Assembly (NCBI GenBank): GCA_033980235.1 | Contig: CM067070.1 | Span: 22,032,199 to 22,096,198 of the forward strand | DNA: 64,000 bases | Source of the DNA: Diadema setosum | Lineage: Eukaryota; Echinodermata; Echinoidea; Diadematoida; Diadematidae | Reading direction: 5' to 3' | Translations under genes and position numbers: made by a program | The notes under the pieces: model-generated | Seen by the model: the letters and a program-made list of their open reading frames with translations, nothing else | Database searches by the model: none | What the model was told of the DNA's origin: nothing | Part shown: one piece after another, positions 35,081 through 45,626 of the stretch | How the letters are laid out: each line of letters begins with the position of its first letter | Numbering within the stretch: position 1 is the first letter of the stretch

Positions 35081-35487
35081 CCTAATAAAATGCTTCCAAC
35101 AATTTTTAATATGCAAAAGAAATGTAAAATATATGTCATGATTATCAATGTAAATATGTTGTCAGTGTCGTTCCGGTTTTTATCGCTTCTAGAAACTCCC
35201 CCAAATATCACATTTTTGGAGGACCCCGTTGCAGCTTTTGCGAAAAAGATAGTCACGTGACCAACACCCCTGAACCGATTGATGACGTATAAGCACGGAG
35301 TTGTGCTCAGTTAGCAGACGCCGCTCAGCACAAGCACTCGGATTACTAGCTTGGTACACGCGCGTACACGATAGCTAGCCCGGCCAGGCCCGGGCGCGGG
35401 CCCGCGGGATGTGCGCTCCCGGTCGACACACTGACTGTCGACATGTACGCATTACCACGTACATTATCACTAAGTTAGCTTGCACAG

Positions 35488-35808
35488 ATACCTGGTACCT
35501 CGAGCATAATATCTTCCCCTATATGGGTAAACTTCGACATTGATGATGATGATGAACACTGCAGCTCTGACGATAGCGGAGAGGAAGAGGAGGCACATGA
35601 AGTTGAAGGGGAAGATGGGGAGGGAGAGGCAGCCGATGAACCAGAACGTTATCGTGGGGCTGCACCTTACCGATATGAACCAGCTGCATCTCCCCCGCTG
35701 CCAGTGCAAGAGCGTATTCATGAACATGGCACCAAGCCCGAGAATAGACCTCACGGAAACGATCGCCTGGGAAATACAGAGTGGTATGTCTGGTATGCCC
35801 CCATATAG
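35488..35808 (+). CDS. P2X7-like domain protein, N-terminal fragment
   Basis: The frame after a possible acceptor (TTAGCTTGCACAG, ending 35487) reads FDIDDDDEHCSSDDSGEEEE, then an acidic stretch. APYRYEP follows and, 30 residues later, NDRLGNTEW before a TAG at 35806. An acidic N-terminus, a PYRF/YEP box and an RxGNT(D/E)W box directly precede the cysteine-rich part of P2X7-type zinc-binding domains in marine invertebrate proteins. The cysteine part is absent: after TGG comes GTATGT, a possible donor, or YVWYAPI and a stop. No in-frame ATG was found. The product is partial; the function of these proteins is unknown, and many are repeated in genomes. Confidence 0.5.
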   Translation: MPGTSSIISSPIWVNFDIDDDDEHCSSDDSGEEEEAHEVEGEDGEGEAADEPERYRGAAPYRYEPAASPPLPVQERIHEHGTKPENRPHGNDRLGNTEWYVWYAPI

Positions 35809-36545
35809 TTTAACGTTAGAAAGGATACACTGTATTCTACATGACTGACATTGTAAGTTGTAACTGTCTAGTAAGTAGATTAGAAGAACAGGCCCAGCTC
35901 GCTCACAAAGTGAGCGGCTACTCCGGCCGCAGCAAGCAAGCGGGAGCGTCCCGGCCGTGGCCTGGCCCGTCGGCCGGCGCTTACAAGTTAAACTACCAGT
36001 AGTAGTCTATATACTAGTGGATAGTCTACTAGTAGTAGTAGTCTACTAGTACTACTACTAATAGTGTACTATTACCACTACGGCACTAGGTCTAGTAGAC
36101 TAGTAAGTAGTAATAGCAGAATCTTTGATAGTAGTACAGAGGCTACACTCTAACGCCTAACGGTTAGGGGGAGTAGCCCCGGAGACCGCGCCGCCAGGCG
36201 CGGTCCTGGCGGCTTCCCCGCAGTTTCGCTTATGTTCGTTCAAGTATTCTGTGCGCTAAGTACAAGTGATTGTGAATTCTGTGAACATCGGTGAGCTGCT
36301 TATAAGACATCATTTTGTGCATCACAAGCAATGAAATGCATCAAACAGTCACCGATGATAGTCATTTAGGTTTCATCGACCCATGTAAGTATTCCTAGTA
36401 GTTTCTGTTGAAAAATATAGCGCCGCAAAGGCACCCGTTTGTTCAACATGAAGATATGAATGGGAGCACGGCGCAGCCGCCACACGCAGTGTATACGTGT
36501 GGCGGCTGTCGCAGTTAGGGGATGTTGTTACAGGGTGGGTCGTGG

Positions 36546-36547
<2 letters not shown>

Positions 36548-36588
<41 letters not shown>
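36548..36588. repeat. A-run of 41 bases
   Basis: Uninterrupted A homopolymer followed by GCC. It could be the tail of a retroposed sequence. Confidence 0.9.
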
Positions 36589-36589
<1 letters not shown>

Positions 36590-36718
36590 CCTAACCAGTT
36601 TCCCATAGTCAGTTTCTGCAGTATGATCAGTAATTTAGATGCGTCATTTTCTAAGAAAAACGATACCAAGAATGATCGTCAATTTTGGTCGAGTAGTTTT
36701 TGTTTTATGCTAAAAATC

Positions 36719-37170
36719 ATACTGTGGAAGGAAGCCCAACGCCGTGCTTATCTACCGATGAATGCCACGGTGGGGCTGGATTCACGAGTAGGTCTAGGCC
36801 TATAAAGCAGGCGAGTCGCCGTAGTATTAGTACAGACACGCAGTGGTGGTGGGGCTATCGTGAAACAGGCCCCACCGCGCAGTCACGCGTGCACCGTACC
36901 CATGCGTTTATAGGAAGCAAGGGTAGGTCCTCCTAGGGTTTAGGGTTAGGTAAGGTTGTATTTATGGTTAAATTGGCCGTTAAATTAGTCGAGCCGAGCG
37001 CCATATTATGAAGTCATTTCGCCGCATTCACGAGTATTCACTGTGGAAGGCAGCCCCACCGCCGTGCTTACCTACCGAGAGATGAACGCCACACGGTGGG
37101 GCTGAAACAGGCGAGTCGCCGTAGTATTACTATTAGTACAGACAGGCAGTGGTTGGGCCTATTTCACGAG
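36719..37170. repeat. Direct duplication, two copies
   Basis: CACTGTGGAAGGAAGCCCAAC / ACTGTGGAAGGCAGCCCCACC, CGGTGGGGCTG, CAGGCGAGTCGCCGTAGTAT and ACAGAC-GCAGTGGT recur in the same order at 36719-36870 and 37037-37170. Confidence 0.8.
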
Positions 37171-37689
37171 TTCGCCGAAAATAATGGATATCCAAGCGTA
37201 CCACAGTTGTAATCTGTATTATTGGCAGTATTAAATCCGATACAGTTCATTAAATATTCTTTTGTCTAAAGGCTTAGCCAATGACAATAGTGCAGCGCAG
37301 CACCTGCTATGCGCTCGCTAGCTCGCTCCCCCGCCAGCGGATAGCCAGTGCAGCCAGCCGCCGCCGGCCGCGCGCGCGCCGGCTGTCGCTGCGCTGCGCT
37401 AGCATAGCCTTGCCAGCTCGCTGGCTACGGCTAGACTGGTCGTGATTAACGACTCCGTTCTTAGACGTCATCACAATTTAGAAGTGATAGTGCGCCGCAT
37501 GCGGTGAAAGTATAGCAAGTTTTCCAAAACCGAGGAAATTGTATCCATTATGTTAACAAATATAGAACAAAATTCAGAACAGTAAAAAAACCCGCACAAC
37601 CATAGAATTACTTAGAATTTAACATTTAATTTTATTACATCATTGACAAAAAAATGCCTAAACCATTTTATTAGGTCTTTAAAGACCCA

Positions 37690-38200
37690 ACTTTTTTTCA
37701 GTTAGGCCAGCCTAGCTGAAAAAGTAACTAGTGAAACCCACTATAACTTGTTCTTTACCCTTACAGCTAAGATATATGCATGACCGTTGCCAGACGTTTT
37801 AAGTGAGGGTGGGGGGGGGGGGTAGCCGCAAGACGCCCTCAAAGACCCAATTTTACCAGCTAGACTAGCCTAGCTGGAAAAATAACTTCCTGAAACCCAC
37901 TGGAACTTATTCTTTTGATACACTCAAAGGATAATTGAATGATTGTTGCCAGACAATTTAAGTGTTGGGGGTAGCAGCCAGACGCCCCAAAGACCCAACT
38001 CTTACCACCTAGGCTAGCCTAGCTGAAAATTAGAGTAACCCTATGAAACCCACTGGAACTTGTTCGTTACACTTACAGGATAATGCATGACCGTTGCCAG
38101 ACGCTTTAAGTGGTGGGGCGTAGCCCCCAGACGCTCTCAAAGACCCAATTTTACCAGCTATAGGCTAGCCTAGCTATAAAAGTAACCTCCGGAAACAACT
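37690..38200 (+). repeat. Palindrome satellite, four diverged units
   Basis: Units start at about 37700, 37858, 38007 and 38155, with palindrome variants such as AGTTAGGCCAGCCTAGCT. They are more diverged than the arrays at 34.6 and 44.1 kb. Confidence 0.92.
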
Positions 38201-38581
38201 CCCTGTATAGATTTGTGGAATTCATTTTGGTTCTTGAGCAGAGAAACACTTTGAAAAACAAGGATGATGACATAGAATGTTCACATATTTCAGAAATGAT
38301 AGCAGTGTAATTCCATAACAATACCGCTTGCTTGCGAGTTCACCTGTCTATAATCTATGCATGCCTTATTCTTTTGTTCTGCTTCCTTGAGCCCCAACTC
38401 ATGCGTTCTTATGGTGACTCTGCCATGTCATCATCCTTGTTCATTGCAAGTTGTTCTATTTTTTTTTGCAAATATTCTTATTCTTCATCCCAATTATCAC
38501 AAATTCTGAAACTCTGTCCTCAGTATAACTAATTCATAGTTGTACAAATGTAAAAATCTGAATATCACCCGGAGGTCCCCT

Positions 38582-39028
38582 TTAATGGGGGAGTTTCTTG
38601 AGCGCACAGGGAAACATGCTTTGAAATATCAATAGGGCTAGTGTTGAGACGAAATACTGTAGAAATATGAAAATATACAGTGCTGTGGTTTTGGTAGAAG
38701 AAATAGGGTATCTGTATTTGTCCTCAGTGAGAACCAAAAAACTTATTTGGAAAGAATAATAGACAGCAAAAAAGAATTGCCCGATTAAACATGTCGGGAT
38801 TTTTCTCAAACATGTTCTCATTTTATATGCAGTGTAAAACAAAAACAAAAAAAAACAAAAAAAAAACAGGGACGGGTACAGTATCCGGATGGAAATTGAT
38901 GGGATGGGCGTAAACCCGCTGGTATTATAACCTGCTGACGTGAAAAAAAAGACAAAAACTACTTTCTTTCTCTGCCCTGGGTAGAAATATTCATCAATTC
39001 CATTTTGGAAATGTTGAAAATCACACAA
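38582..39028 (-). CDS. Uncertain hydrophobic open frame
   Basis: A 148-codon minus-strand frame has several hydrophobic stretches, including CLIGQFFFAVYYSFQISFLV and ALYIFIFLQYFVSTLALLIF. The spacing is suggestive of two membrane helices of a seven-helix receptor, but no diagnostic motif was found, and A/T richness can produce such runs. It lies in the AT-rich part of the 12.3-kb element. Confidence 0.18.
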   Translation of the reverse strand: MCDFQHFQNGIDEYFYPGQRKKVVFVFFFTSAGYNTSGFTPIPSISIRILYPSLFFFCFFLFLFYTAYKMRTCLRKIPTCLIGQFFFAVYYSFQISFLVLTEDKYRYPISSTKTTALYIFIFLQYFVSTLALLIFQSMFPCALKKLPH

Positions 39029-39159
39029 CTTTTGATGAAATCGTGTCCTACAGTATCTCTTCTTATATGAAGGCTTTTTTAATAATTAAGTTTCTTTCCT
39101 CTATGACCATGATAAAACAAACCCCTGATGATTAAAACAAAAGACAATCAAAACTTGGC

Positions 39160-40900
39160 AAATGAACTCTTTGGACATTAGCAAAAGGGAATACATTAAC
39201 TGTTTTTGCAAACGCTTGATACAATATTGTCTAATACTCCATCAAGCTCATAAAAAATACAATTCTACTGCAACAAGAATCCATTCAGTAAGACTCGTAC
39301 TCAGTGTACATAGCTTAAAATGCCAACTTTTAAAAAATAATGCCCCAGCTCTTAAATTTACCTTTAAAATGGGAAGTAAAGCTCAACACATTTGGCCTAT
39401 GACTTTTTAGGTATACCGTATCATCTTACGGTTGAGGAGATGGGTAAAGAAAAATTAATAACGAAATAAAACTTCTAGGAACACGCTTCACATTACCTCA
39501 CCGTTTTCTTATCTTAAGAAAGAAACGAAATCTGAAAATTGTTCAAGAGTGTTTTCGAACATAATACATTGCAAAAGCAGAAAAATTCTGTGTTTGTAAG
39601 AAACATAACTCATAACAACAAGGTATTCATGTCGTGTCTAGTATTGCATGTTTTTGGTTTAGAAGGTTTTGGATGCTAATATTTCAAGACAAGTTTATGC
39701 TCCGGCACTTAAATGAACTTAAATGTAAAGTAATGATCAACCTCTCTTGCCAATAAACTCAATATTTGCTGTTCTTCAGTAAAAATATGACAGAAACATA
39801 TGAGAAACATGTCTAAGAATTTGTCACGTTCATATGAATAAGCTCACAGCAACAACAAAAATATTATGTTATCTATAAACTAATACTGCATGTACTTAGT
39901 TTCGAGGGATATAGATGCAAAATGTTATGACAAAAGCCCCTACGTGGCTACCAGCATTTAAACATCCTTCAACTTCTTTAGCATATGAGCTCATGTGTGT
40001 CATCTTCTTGTTGAGAAGACGAAGATGAGTAATGATAAGATAACCAAACTATCAACTTTCCTTGACATGCTTTACATGCTTTACATGAAATCATTATTGG
40101 CTCCTCTTAACGAAATTGAAAAAAACCAGAACATCTGAAATTGTTCAAAATCGCTTCCTGATAACTACGAAAGCAAACTAAGGAAACTTAGTGTTTGTAA
40201 CCACTATGACACGTGTCTACAGATCTGTCACGCTCATAAGAAATGTAACTCACAGGAATATAATTTTATACAGTAAGTACTTGGTTTGGAGGACATTTAG
40301 ATGCCAACTTTTCAAGAATAATGCTCCAGCACTGACATTAACTGATGAAAAAAGGAATGCTCAGCTTCTTTATCCAATTAGCTCATAGGTAATTCCTTGT
40401 AGTTGAAAAAAAAAAAACCGAGTACACATAAAAATATAGACTTCCCGTAACATGTATCACAGGTCATGATCTCCACATTTCCTCCTCTTAACTTAAAAGA
40501 AATAGATATATATCTAAATTTGTTTTAAATGACCTTTTAACAATATACAGAAAAACATGTGTCTGCAAAGGCTTGACACGTGTCTAATACTCGGTCACGC
40601 TCATATTAAACGTAGCTCACTGGAACAAGGAATTCATGTGTGTATAAAATAATACTGCAAGTACTTGGTTAGAGGGATTAAAATGCTAATGTTTTAAAGC
40701 AAATGCTTCAGTAACTAAATGTTCAACTTCTTTTGATATAACCAATGAGCTCATGGACGTACTATACAACCATAGTATTACCTTGTAGCTGAAAAGACGG
40801 TGACGAGTAAAGATAAAATAGCAAAATAGAGACTTCCAGCTCATAACATGCTTTGTACACAGTAAGAAGAAAAATGGTTCACTTTTGCACAATTTAAGGG
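39160..40900. repeat. Diverged tandem repeat, period about 300-380 bp
   Basis: Five loose copies share AGTA(C)TTGGTTT-GAGG, ATGC(C/T)AA(C/T)(T/A)TTT(T)CAAGA-AA, TGCTCCAGCACT and CTTCTTT-TCCAATGAGCTCAT. They are centred near 39310, 39680, 39930, 40310 and 40690. Each has many indels, so this is an old satellite. Confidence 0.65.
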
Positions 40901-41865
40901 TGCAAAGTGATGTCGCACTGGCGGCTTCGAATGGGTTTTATTTCGCACCCTCAAGAAATGGGTGCAAACGTTGCACCCTGCGCAAGGGTATAATCTTGCA
41001 CCGTCAGAGAGGGTGCAAAGTTGAACCCTTTATTGAGGGCTCGAAAATGTTCCCTTAGGTGCATCTTTCCACCCACACTAAGTGGTGCTAGATTGCACCT
41101 CTTCTTTGAGAGTGCATCTTTCCACCCACACTAAGTGGTGCTAAGTTGCACCTTTCTTGAGGGTGCGATCTTGCACCCTTTACCTTTCGGCGCACCTTTG
41201 CACCCCGTGTTTCTTGGTGCAACTTTATACGAAGAGTTTGTTTGCAAAAACCGATAAGTCCATATTTACCAAATGGAGATATTTGCGATTAAAGGTCAAG
41301 AAAAATAAAGAGAATAATAAGAAAATTTTTGATTCTTTTGACCATAACTTCAAAAATATACCTTTATATTTAATGACCAATATATCATTTAAAAGGTATT
41401 ATTTTGTACTTTATGACAGAGACCGTAATTCAAAATCTTCAAAAATGGACTTATCGGTTTTTGCAAACAAACTCTTCATACCCTTTCGTGAGGGTGCAAA
41501 GAAGCACCCAAAGTTCCAAGAATTTGCCTTGTTTTGAGGGTGCAGTCTTGGAACTTTGGGTGCTGCTTTGTACCCGCAAGAAAGGGTGAAAGTTACACCC
41601 TCGGGAGCGACTTTGCCCCCTTGGAAAAGGCGCAACCTCTCACCGAAGGATGCAAGAATGTACACTCTCTTGAGGGTGCAATCTTGCTCCTTATTGGTAT
41701 GATGTTGCACCTATGTGGTGCTTATTTGCTCCATGACTGCTGCAAAATTGCTCCTTTAAAGGAGCAAGTGAGTGTCACTGCCTGCTCCTTTTTAGGGGCA
41801 ATATTGCCCATCATCTCAAGGTGCAACTTAGCATCACATAATCGGGTACAATTTAGTCACTTAAC
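40885..41865. repeat. Array of GGGTGCAA / TTGCACCC boxes
   Basis: About thirty copies of GGGTGCAA or its complement TTGCACCC, often arranged as small hairpins such as TTGCACC..TTCTTGAGGGTGC. One segment, GTGCATCTTTCCACCCACAC, occurs twice. The array is interrupted by a 247-bp MITE at 41231-41477. Confidence 0.85.
41231..41477. mobile_element. 247-bp MITE with ATAC target duplication
   Basis: GAAGAGTTTGTTTGCAAAAA at 41231 pairs exactly with TTTTTGCAAACAAACTCTTC ending 41477, and the pairing continues through CCGATAAGTCCAT. ATAC flanks both sides (41227-41230 and 41478-41481). The interior is AT-rich and non-coding. Confidence 0.88.
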
Positions 41866-42410
41866 TACTCTAAACCTTGAATAGTGCGAACTGATCTAAG
41901 CCTATATTTGCTCAGTATATAACTTATGTTGTTGTTGCACTCTGCAAAGTAAATAGGATTAGTGTAACTTGGATCTTGTGAATCATGAACTGTGTGTGCG
42001 TGTGGAATTTGTGAGTCGTGAAAATGTTAATGTAAAAGTTAACTTAGTTGTGTTTGAATAATATACTGAAACTAAAAAATTTACCCAATTACCTTTTCAA
42101 TAAGGTGAGCACTAGAATCACTATCTATCAAACAAACCCTCTCGGCAAGAGTATACATCTGCATGAAGGAAGAGATGAAAATATGATATGCAGTTGTCTG
42201 GATACGTTTTATTCAAAACGTTCTTGAATGCGCACTTATTCACATAATCCATAAGAATAAGATATGCTTCTTACCAGTACTCAAAACCTCTAAAACAAGA
42301 GCATGCTTCTTACATTTCTAAAATATACACCATATCTTAAAAACAAAATGTAAGAGGATTTAAGAAGCTGTTTGTATGCATTCAAACGAATCCATATTTC
42401 TATCTAAAAT

Positions 42411-42725
42411 CTAAAACGTATCTTGTAAAAGGGGAATTTGTTTTATAATGACGATGCCAATTGTCTTAAAGTCCTTATCACGACATGTCTTGGAGTTCAC
42501 GCTTATTGAAAACATTAGATTCTTGGCACGTAGATTACAAGTATGGTTTAAAGACTTAACTGAGATACGCATACGGTATACGGACCTTTTGATGAAAACA
42601 TTTAAATACAAGGTACTGTAAATAATATGAAAATCAAACTTTATACCAGCCCTTATCGGCAACCAATAGAGACTGTGTAGGATTGCAGTTATGTGTTCAG
42701 ATATTGTTTTGGGTGATACACGCAT
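42411..42725 (-). pseudogene. LINE C-terminal remnant
   Basis: The minus frame includes HITAILHSLYWLPIRAGIKF. An H-I-T-x-x-L-x-S-L-x-W-L-P-I-x-x-R/G-I pattern is typical of the region after the reverse transcriptase in CR1/L2-like and Jockey-like elements. There is no upstream reverse transcriptase here, so it is a short truncated copy. Confidence 0.6.
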
Positions 42726-42729
42726 TCCG

Positions 42730-44120
42730 ACTGATTTGGGATCAATTCGAGTCCCTCGAGCTGAGATTCCGGAACTGCAATGAGCAAACCATCATTATGA
42801 ATAACAAAGTGACTGAGAATAATGCATATACCAGTTTCTGTTTCGTTGTTCTATATACACGGAAAGTTGTTTCGTTTTCCAATCCTATGCAGGCACACAG
42901 AGATTTACAGAACTCAATCATCTTTGGCTATAACGCCATGGTCGCGTTCAAAATGAATGCAGCTTATCTAACTTAACCTGTCGTTACTGAATACGGTACT
43001 ACTGTATATTCAATTTATACATATTATTCGGATGATAGAACCTGTCAAAGAGTAAACTGCGGATATCATATACAATTGTCAAATTCACTTATATCATGAA
43101 GTATAAGAATATCATAACTATTTCCCTGAAACGGCTGCATTTGTATGAGCAGGAAGAGTTTGGCATCATACATAGCAAGTGTCGTGACTACAAAATTAAA
43201 TACATGTATTATACAAAGTTTTAGGACACTTTGAATCATGCCCCCCCCCAAAAAAAAAAAACAAACAAACAAACAAACAACAAAACAACAACTAGTGAAA
43301 TGTTGTGTACCCTACTTCCATTAACCTATGATCTTTGACCTTTGAATACATGGCCCGCATTTTTTCAACGAATAGGCATTTGGATGCAACGTTAAATAAA
43401 AAAAAATGTTTTAGGAAAATACATTTAACCACTTCAGAAAAAATCATGGAACAAATAGCAAAATATTGACACGTTCACTTCTTCCATAATGACATGACAG
43501 AAAACTTTCCTCACCGAATCGTTCGGCCGTAATTCATGTGCAAGTCATGGATATATACTTAGTTCGATTAAAAGTATACATTGAGTCATTGCAAAAGTAT
43601 CTAATGAAAAGTATGCTTCAGAACTACATCATTGTCATTTATTCTATAACACTAATAATATAGAGTTATTGTTCCGCCATATTGCCTAACAGGTCGTTGT
43701 CCTACGACGTTTGTTCAGCAAGTAAGGCACAGAATTTAATTTTGCACAGGCACAGAATTTAATTTTGCACTTGTTGCCAAAGACTCTAATCTTCTTTACC
43801 GCTATTCTCAGACATTTTGATGCTGATGCTGTATGAATTAGAAACGGAAGCTTACAAATATTCACCATCTAACAAGGCAAAGGGGAAGTGATGTCTCGTC
43901 CACGTATCGACTTTGTAATTACAGAGATTTTCAAATGGTATAGTTCATTGACTTTTTGACTGTTGACGTAGTCAGACTTCACCAATATTAACACTTGACA
44001 GCAATCATTATATGATCTGTGGAGTGAATTTGGTGGTCATATAGCTCAAAAGTGTGGAAGGTTATTGAAAGAACACCAGAATACTATGTCGACAGTGTTT
44101 ACCAGGTGAGATACAAACAT
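42730..44120. other. Unassigned AT-rich stretch
   Basis: No gene is seen. A 22-bp direct duplication, GGCACAGAATTTAATTTTGC, occurs at about 43725-43770, and (CAAA)n follows a C/A run at 43240-43285. Confidence 0.5.
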
Positions 44121-44129
44121 AGAAAAAGT

Positions 44130-44462
44130 TCCAGTGGGTTTCAGGAGGTTACTTTTCCAGCCTAGGCTAGCCTAGCTGGAAAAAGTTGGGTCTTTGAGGG
44201 CGTCTGGCGGCTACCCCCATCACTTAAAACGTCTGGAAATGGTCATTCATTTATTCTGCAAGTGTAACGAACAAGTTCCAGTGGTTTTCATGGGGTTACT
44301 TTTTCAGCTAGGCTAGCCTAGCTGGAGGTGGGTCTTTAAGGGCGTCTGGCGGCTACCCCCCACCACTTAAAACGTCTGGCAATGGTCATTCATTTATCCT
44401 GTGAGTGTAACGAACAAGTTCCAGTTGTTTTCATGGGGTTACTTTTCCAGCTAGGCTAGCCT
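44130..44462 (-). repeat. Palindrome satellite, inverted array of about three units
   Basis: Reverse-complement units with palindrome AGCTAGGCTAGCCTAGCT at about 44306 and 44449, and a variant near 44158. They have the same content as the plus-oriented arrays, placed next to the right terminal block. Confidence 0.94.
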
Positions 44463-44620
44463 AATTTTGGGGGTCCTTTTTGTGGTCCTCCTGGCCACAC
44501 CCACCACCGATGACCAGCCAGACGTGTATTTCCATACTCAGGGGCATATGTACTAAATTGCTATATACATAAAAATTGGTAACCTTTTCAGCTAGGCTGA
44601 CCCCCGCTGGCTCCCGGACT
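44463..44620 (-). repeat. Right terminal block of the 12.3-kb element
   Basis: Reverse complement of 32283-32460, lacking the long C and A runs. It ends CTCCCGGACT at 44620. Confidence 0.86.
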
Positions 44621-44629
44621 AAAACCAAC

Positions 44630-44715
44630 GGTAACGAAAACATAACCTCCTCCCTTGGCGGAGGTAACAAACCAAAGGTAACGTAATCATAACCTCCTCC
44701 CTTGGCGGAGGTAAT
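44630..44715. repeat. Duplicated hairpin CCTCCTCCCTTGGCGGAGGT
   Basis: The phrase ATAACCTCCTCCCTTGGCGG is present twice, 46 bp apart; CCTCC...GGAGG forms a small hairpin. It resembles the 3' tail common to some dispersed retroposons and continues the repeat interrupted at 32282. Confidence 0.7.
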
Positions 44716-44875
44716 TATGGATCCAGCTGTAGGGAGACATTATGCTCATAATTACATTATATTCAGCTATCATGAATAGCTCGATCAATCTCATATTTCA
44801 CTGCTGACATTGCCTTTCTACACAATGTCTTCCTAAAACTCGATAATATAAAATACATTACGTTCATATCATATA

Positions 44876-45210
44876 TTATGACACTGTGGTAATTGCTGAC
44901 AATGAAAATGATCTTCAGTTGAAGCTTGATAGTGTATGTTCGCGGGCCCAGATGTCAGGATCGAATTTGATACTTGTACACTTTAGGCAGAAGTCAGGAG
45001 AAAAACCCAAGCAAAAAACACTTTTATATTTTATTGTTATGGTCAAAAGCTAGATATTGTTGACTCATATGAATATCTTGGATTGTGGTTTGATGATTTT
45101 TTTTTTAAGTTTACAAAAAGGCCCCAAAATATTGGCTCAATCCACAACTAGAGCCCTTGAAGTTGTTTATTAGTAAATTTAAACTTACTGGTGGTGCTCT
45201 ATTCATGACC
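44876..45210 (+). pseudogene. Reverse transcriptase remnant of another LINE
   Basis: The frame reads YDTVVIADNENDLQLKLDSV, corresponding to the YADD metal-binding motif and following helix with one residue missing. It then shifts frame to KLDIVDSYEYLGLWFDD, the usual Y-L-G box of the thumb, and on to SKFKLTGGAL. It is a short frameshifted fragment. Confidence 0.68.
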
Positions 45211-45223
45211 TACAATAACCCCG

Positions 45224-45259
45224 TCGCGGGGCGCTGTAACACAGTAACAGCGCCCCGAA
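45224..45259. repeat. GC-rich hairpin
   Basis: TCGCGGGGCGCTGT pairs with ACAGCGCCCCGA around an AACACAGTA loop. It stands out in AT-rich DNA; it may be the end of a MITE whose other end was not found. Confidence 0.55.
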
Positions 45260-45626
45260 GCAACCCATGCAATTTTAGGAAGCACTCAAATGCACTGCAA
45301 CACGTAAACAACTCACCGCTCAAAAGGACACTTGGATTCGCAACGAAAAGCCACATGATATAAAACCATTATTGTTGAATATTAGAGGCGACTATGTATA
45401 TCTCACCATTACCTCCGAAAACAAGATAAATAGTCATCTTTGAGACCGTCTACTCCAGATACTGTCCGTTCGCCGTTTTGAACGTATCACGTAAATATAC
45501 TGATCTGCGCATGCGCAAATGAATATTCATATTTTACGTCATCTGCCATATGTACAATGTTGCTCGTATTTGGTTCTCGGTCTCATTTAATAAAGGATAC
45601 CTGTTCGTACCAATACCATAGGTATC

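Larger units (their letters stand above)
35290..37450. other. GC/CpG-rich region
   Basis: GC-rich patches at about 35360-35430, 35880-35990, 36150-36225 and 37290-37430 contrast with AT-rich surroundings and are rich in CpG. It contains a P2X7-like frame, a TAG/CTA trinucleotide tract at 35995-36120, 41 consecutive A at 36548-36588, and a direct duplication. It may be a promoter-type CpG island. Confidence 0.55.
32283..44620. mobile_element. Candidate 12.3-kb element with compound inverted ends
   Basis: The left end, AGTCCGGGAGCCAACGGGGG, and the right end ...CCCCCGCTGGCTCCCGGACT are reverse complements. Inversion continues for about 170 bp and then through palindrome-bearing satellite units. 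Inside are two further satellite arrays, a GC-rich P2X7-like region and 6 kb of AT-rich repeats. Flanks support a single insertion: left ACGATAACGAAC and right ACGGTAACGAAA look like an imperfectly duplicated target within one repeat tail. No transposase or integrase was recognised. Alternatively, two inverted copies of a smaller repeat may bound unrelated DNA. Confidence 0.5.

Noticed and set aside
36497..36805. 102-codon frame with a poly-Lys run
   Set aside because: The lysines come from the 41-base A-run; there is no other support.
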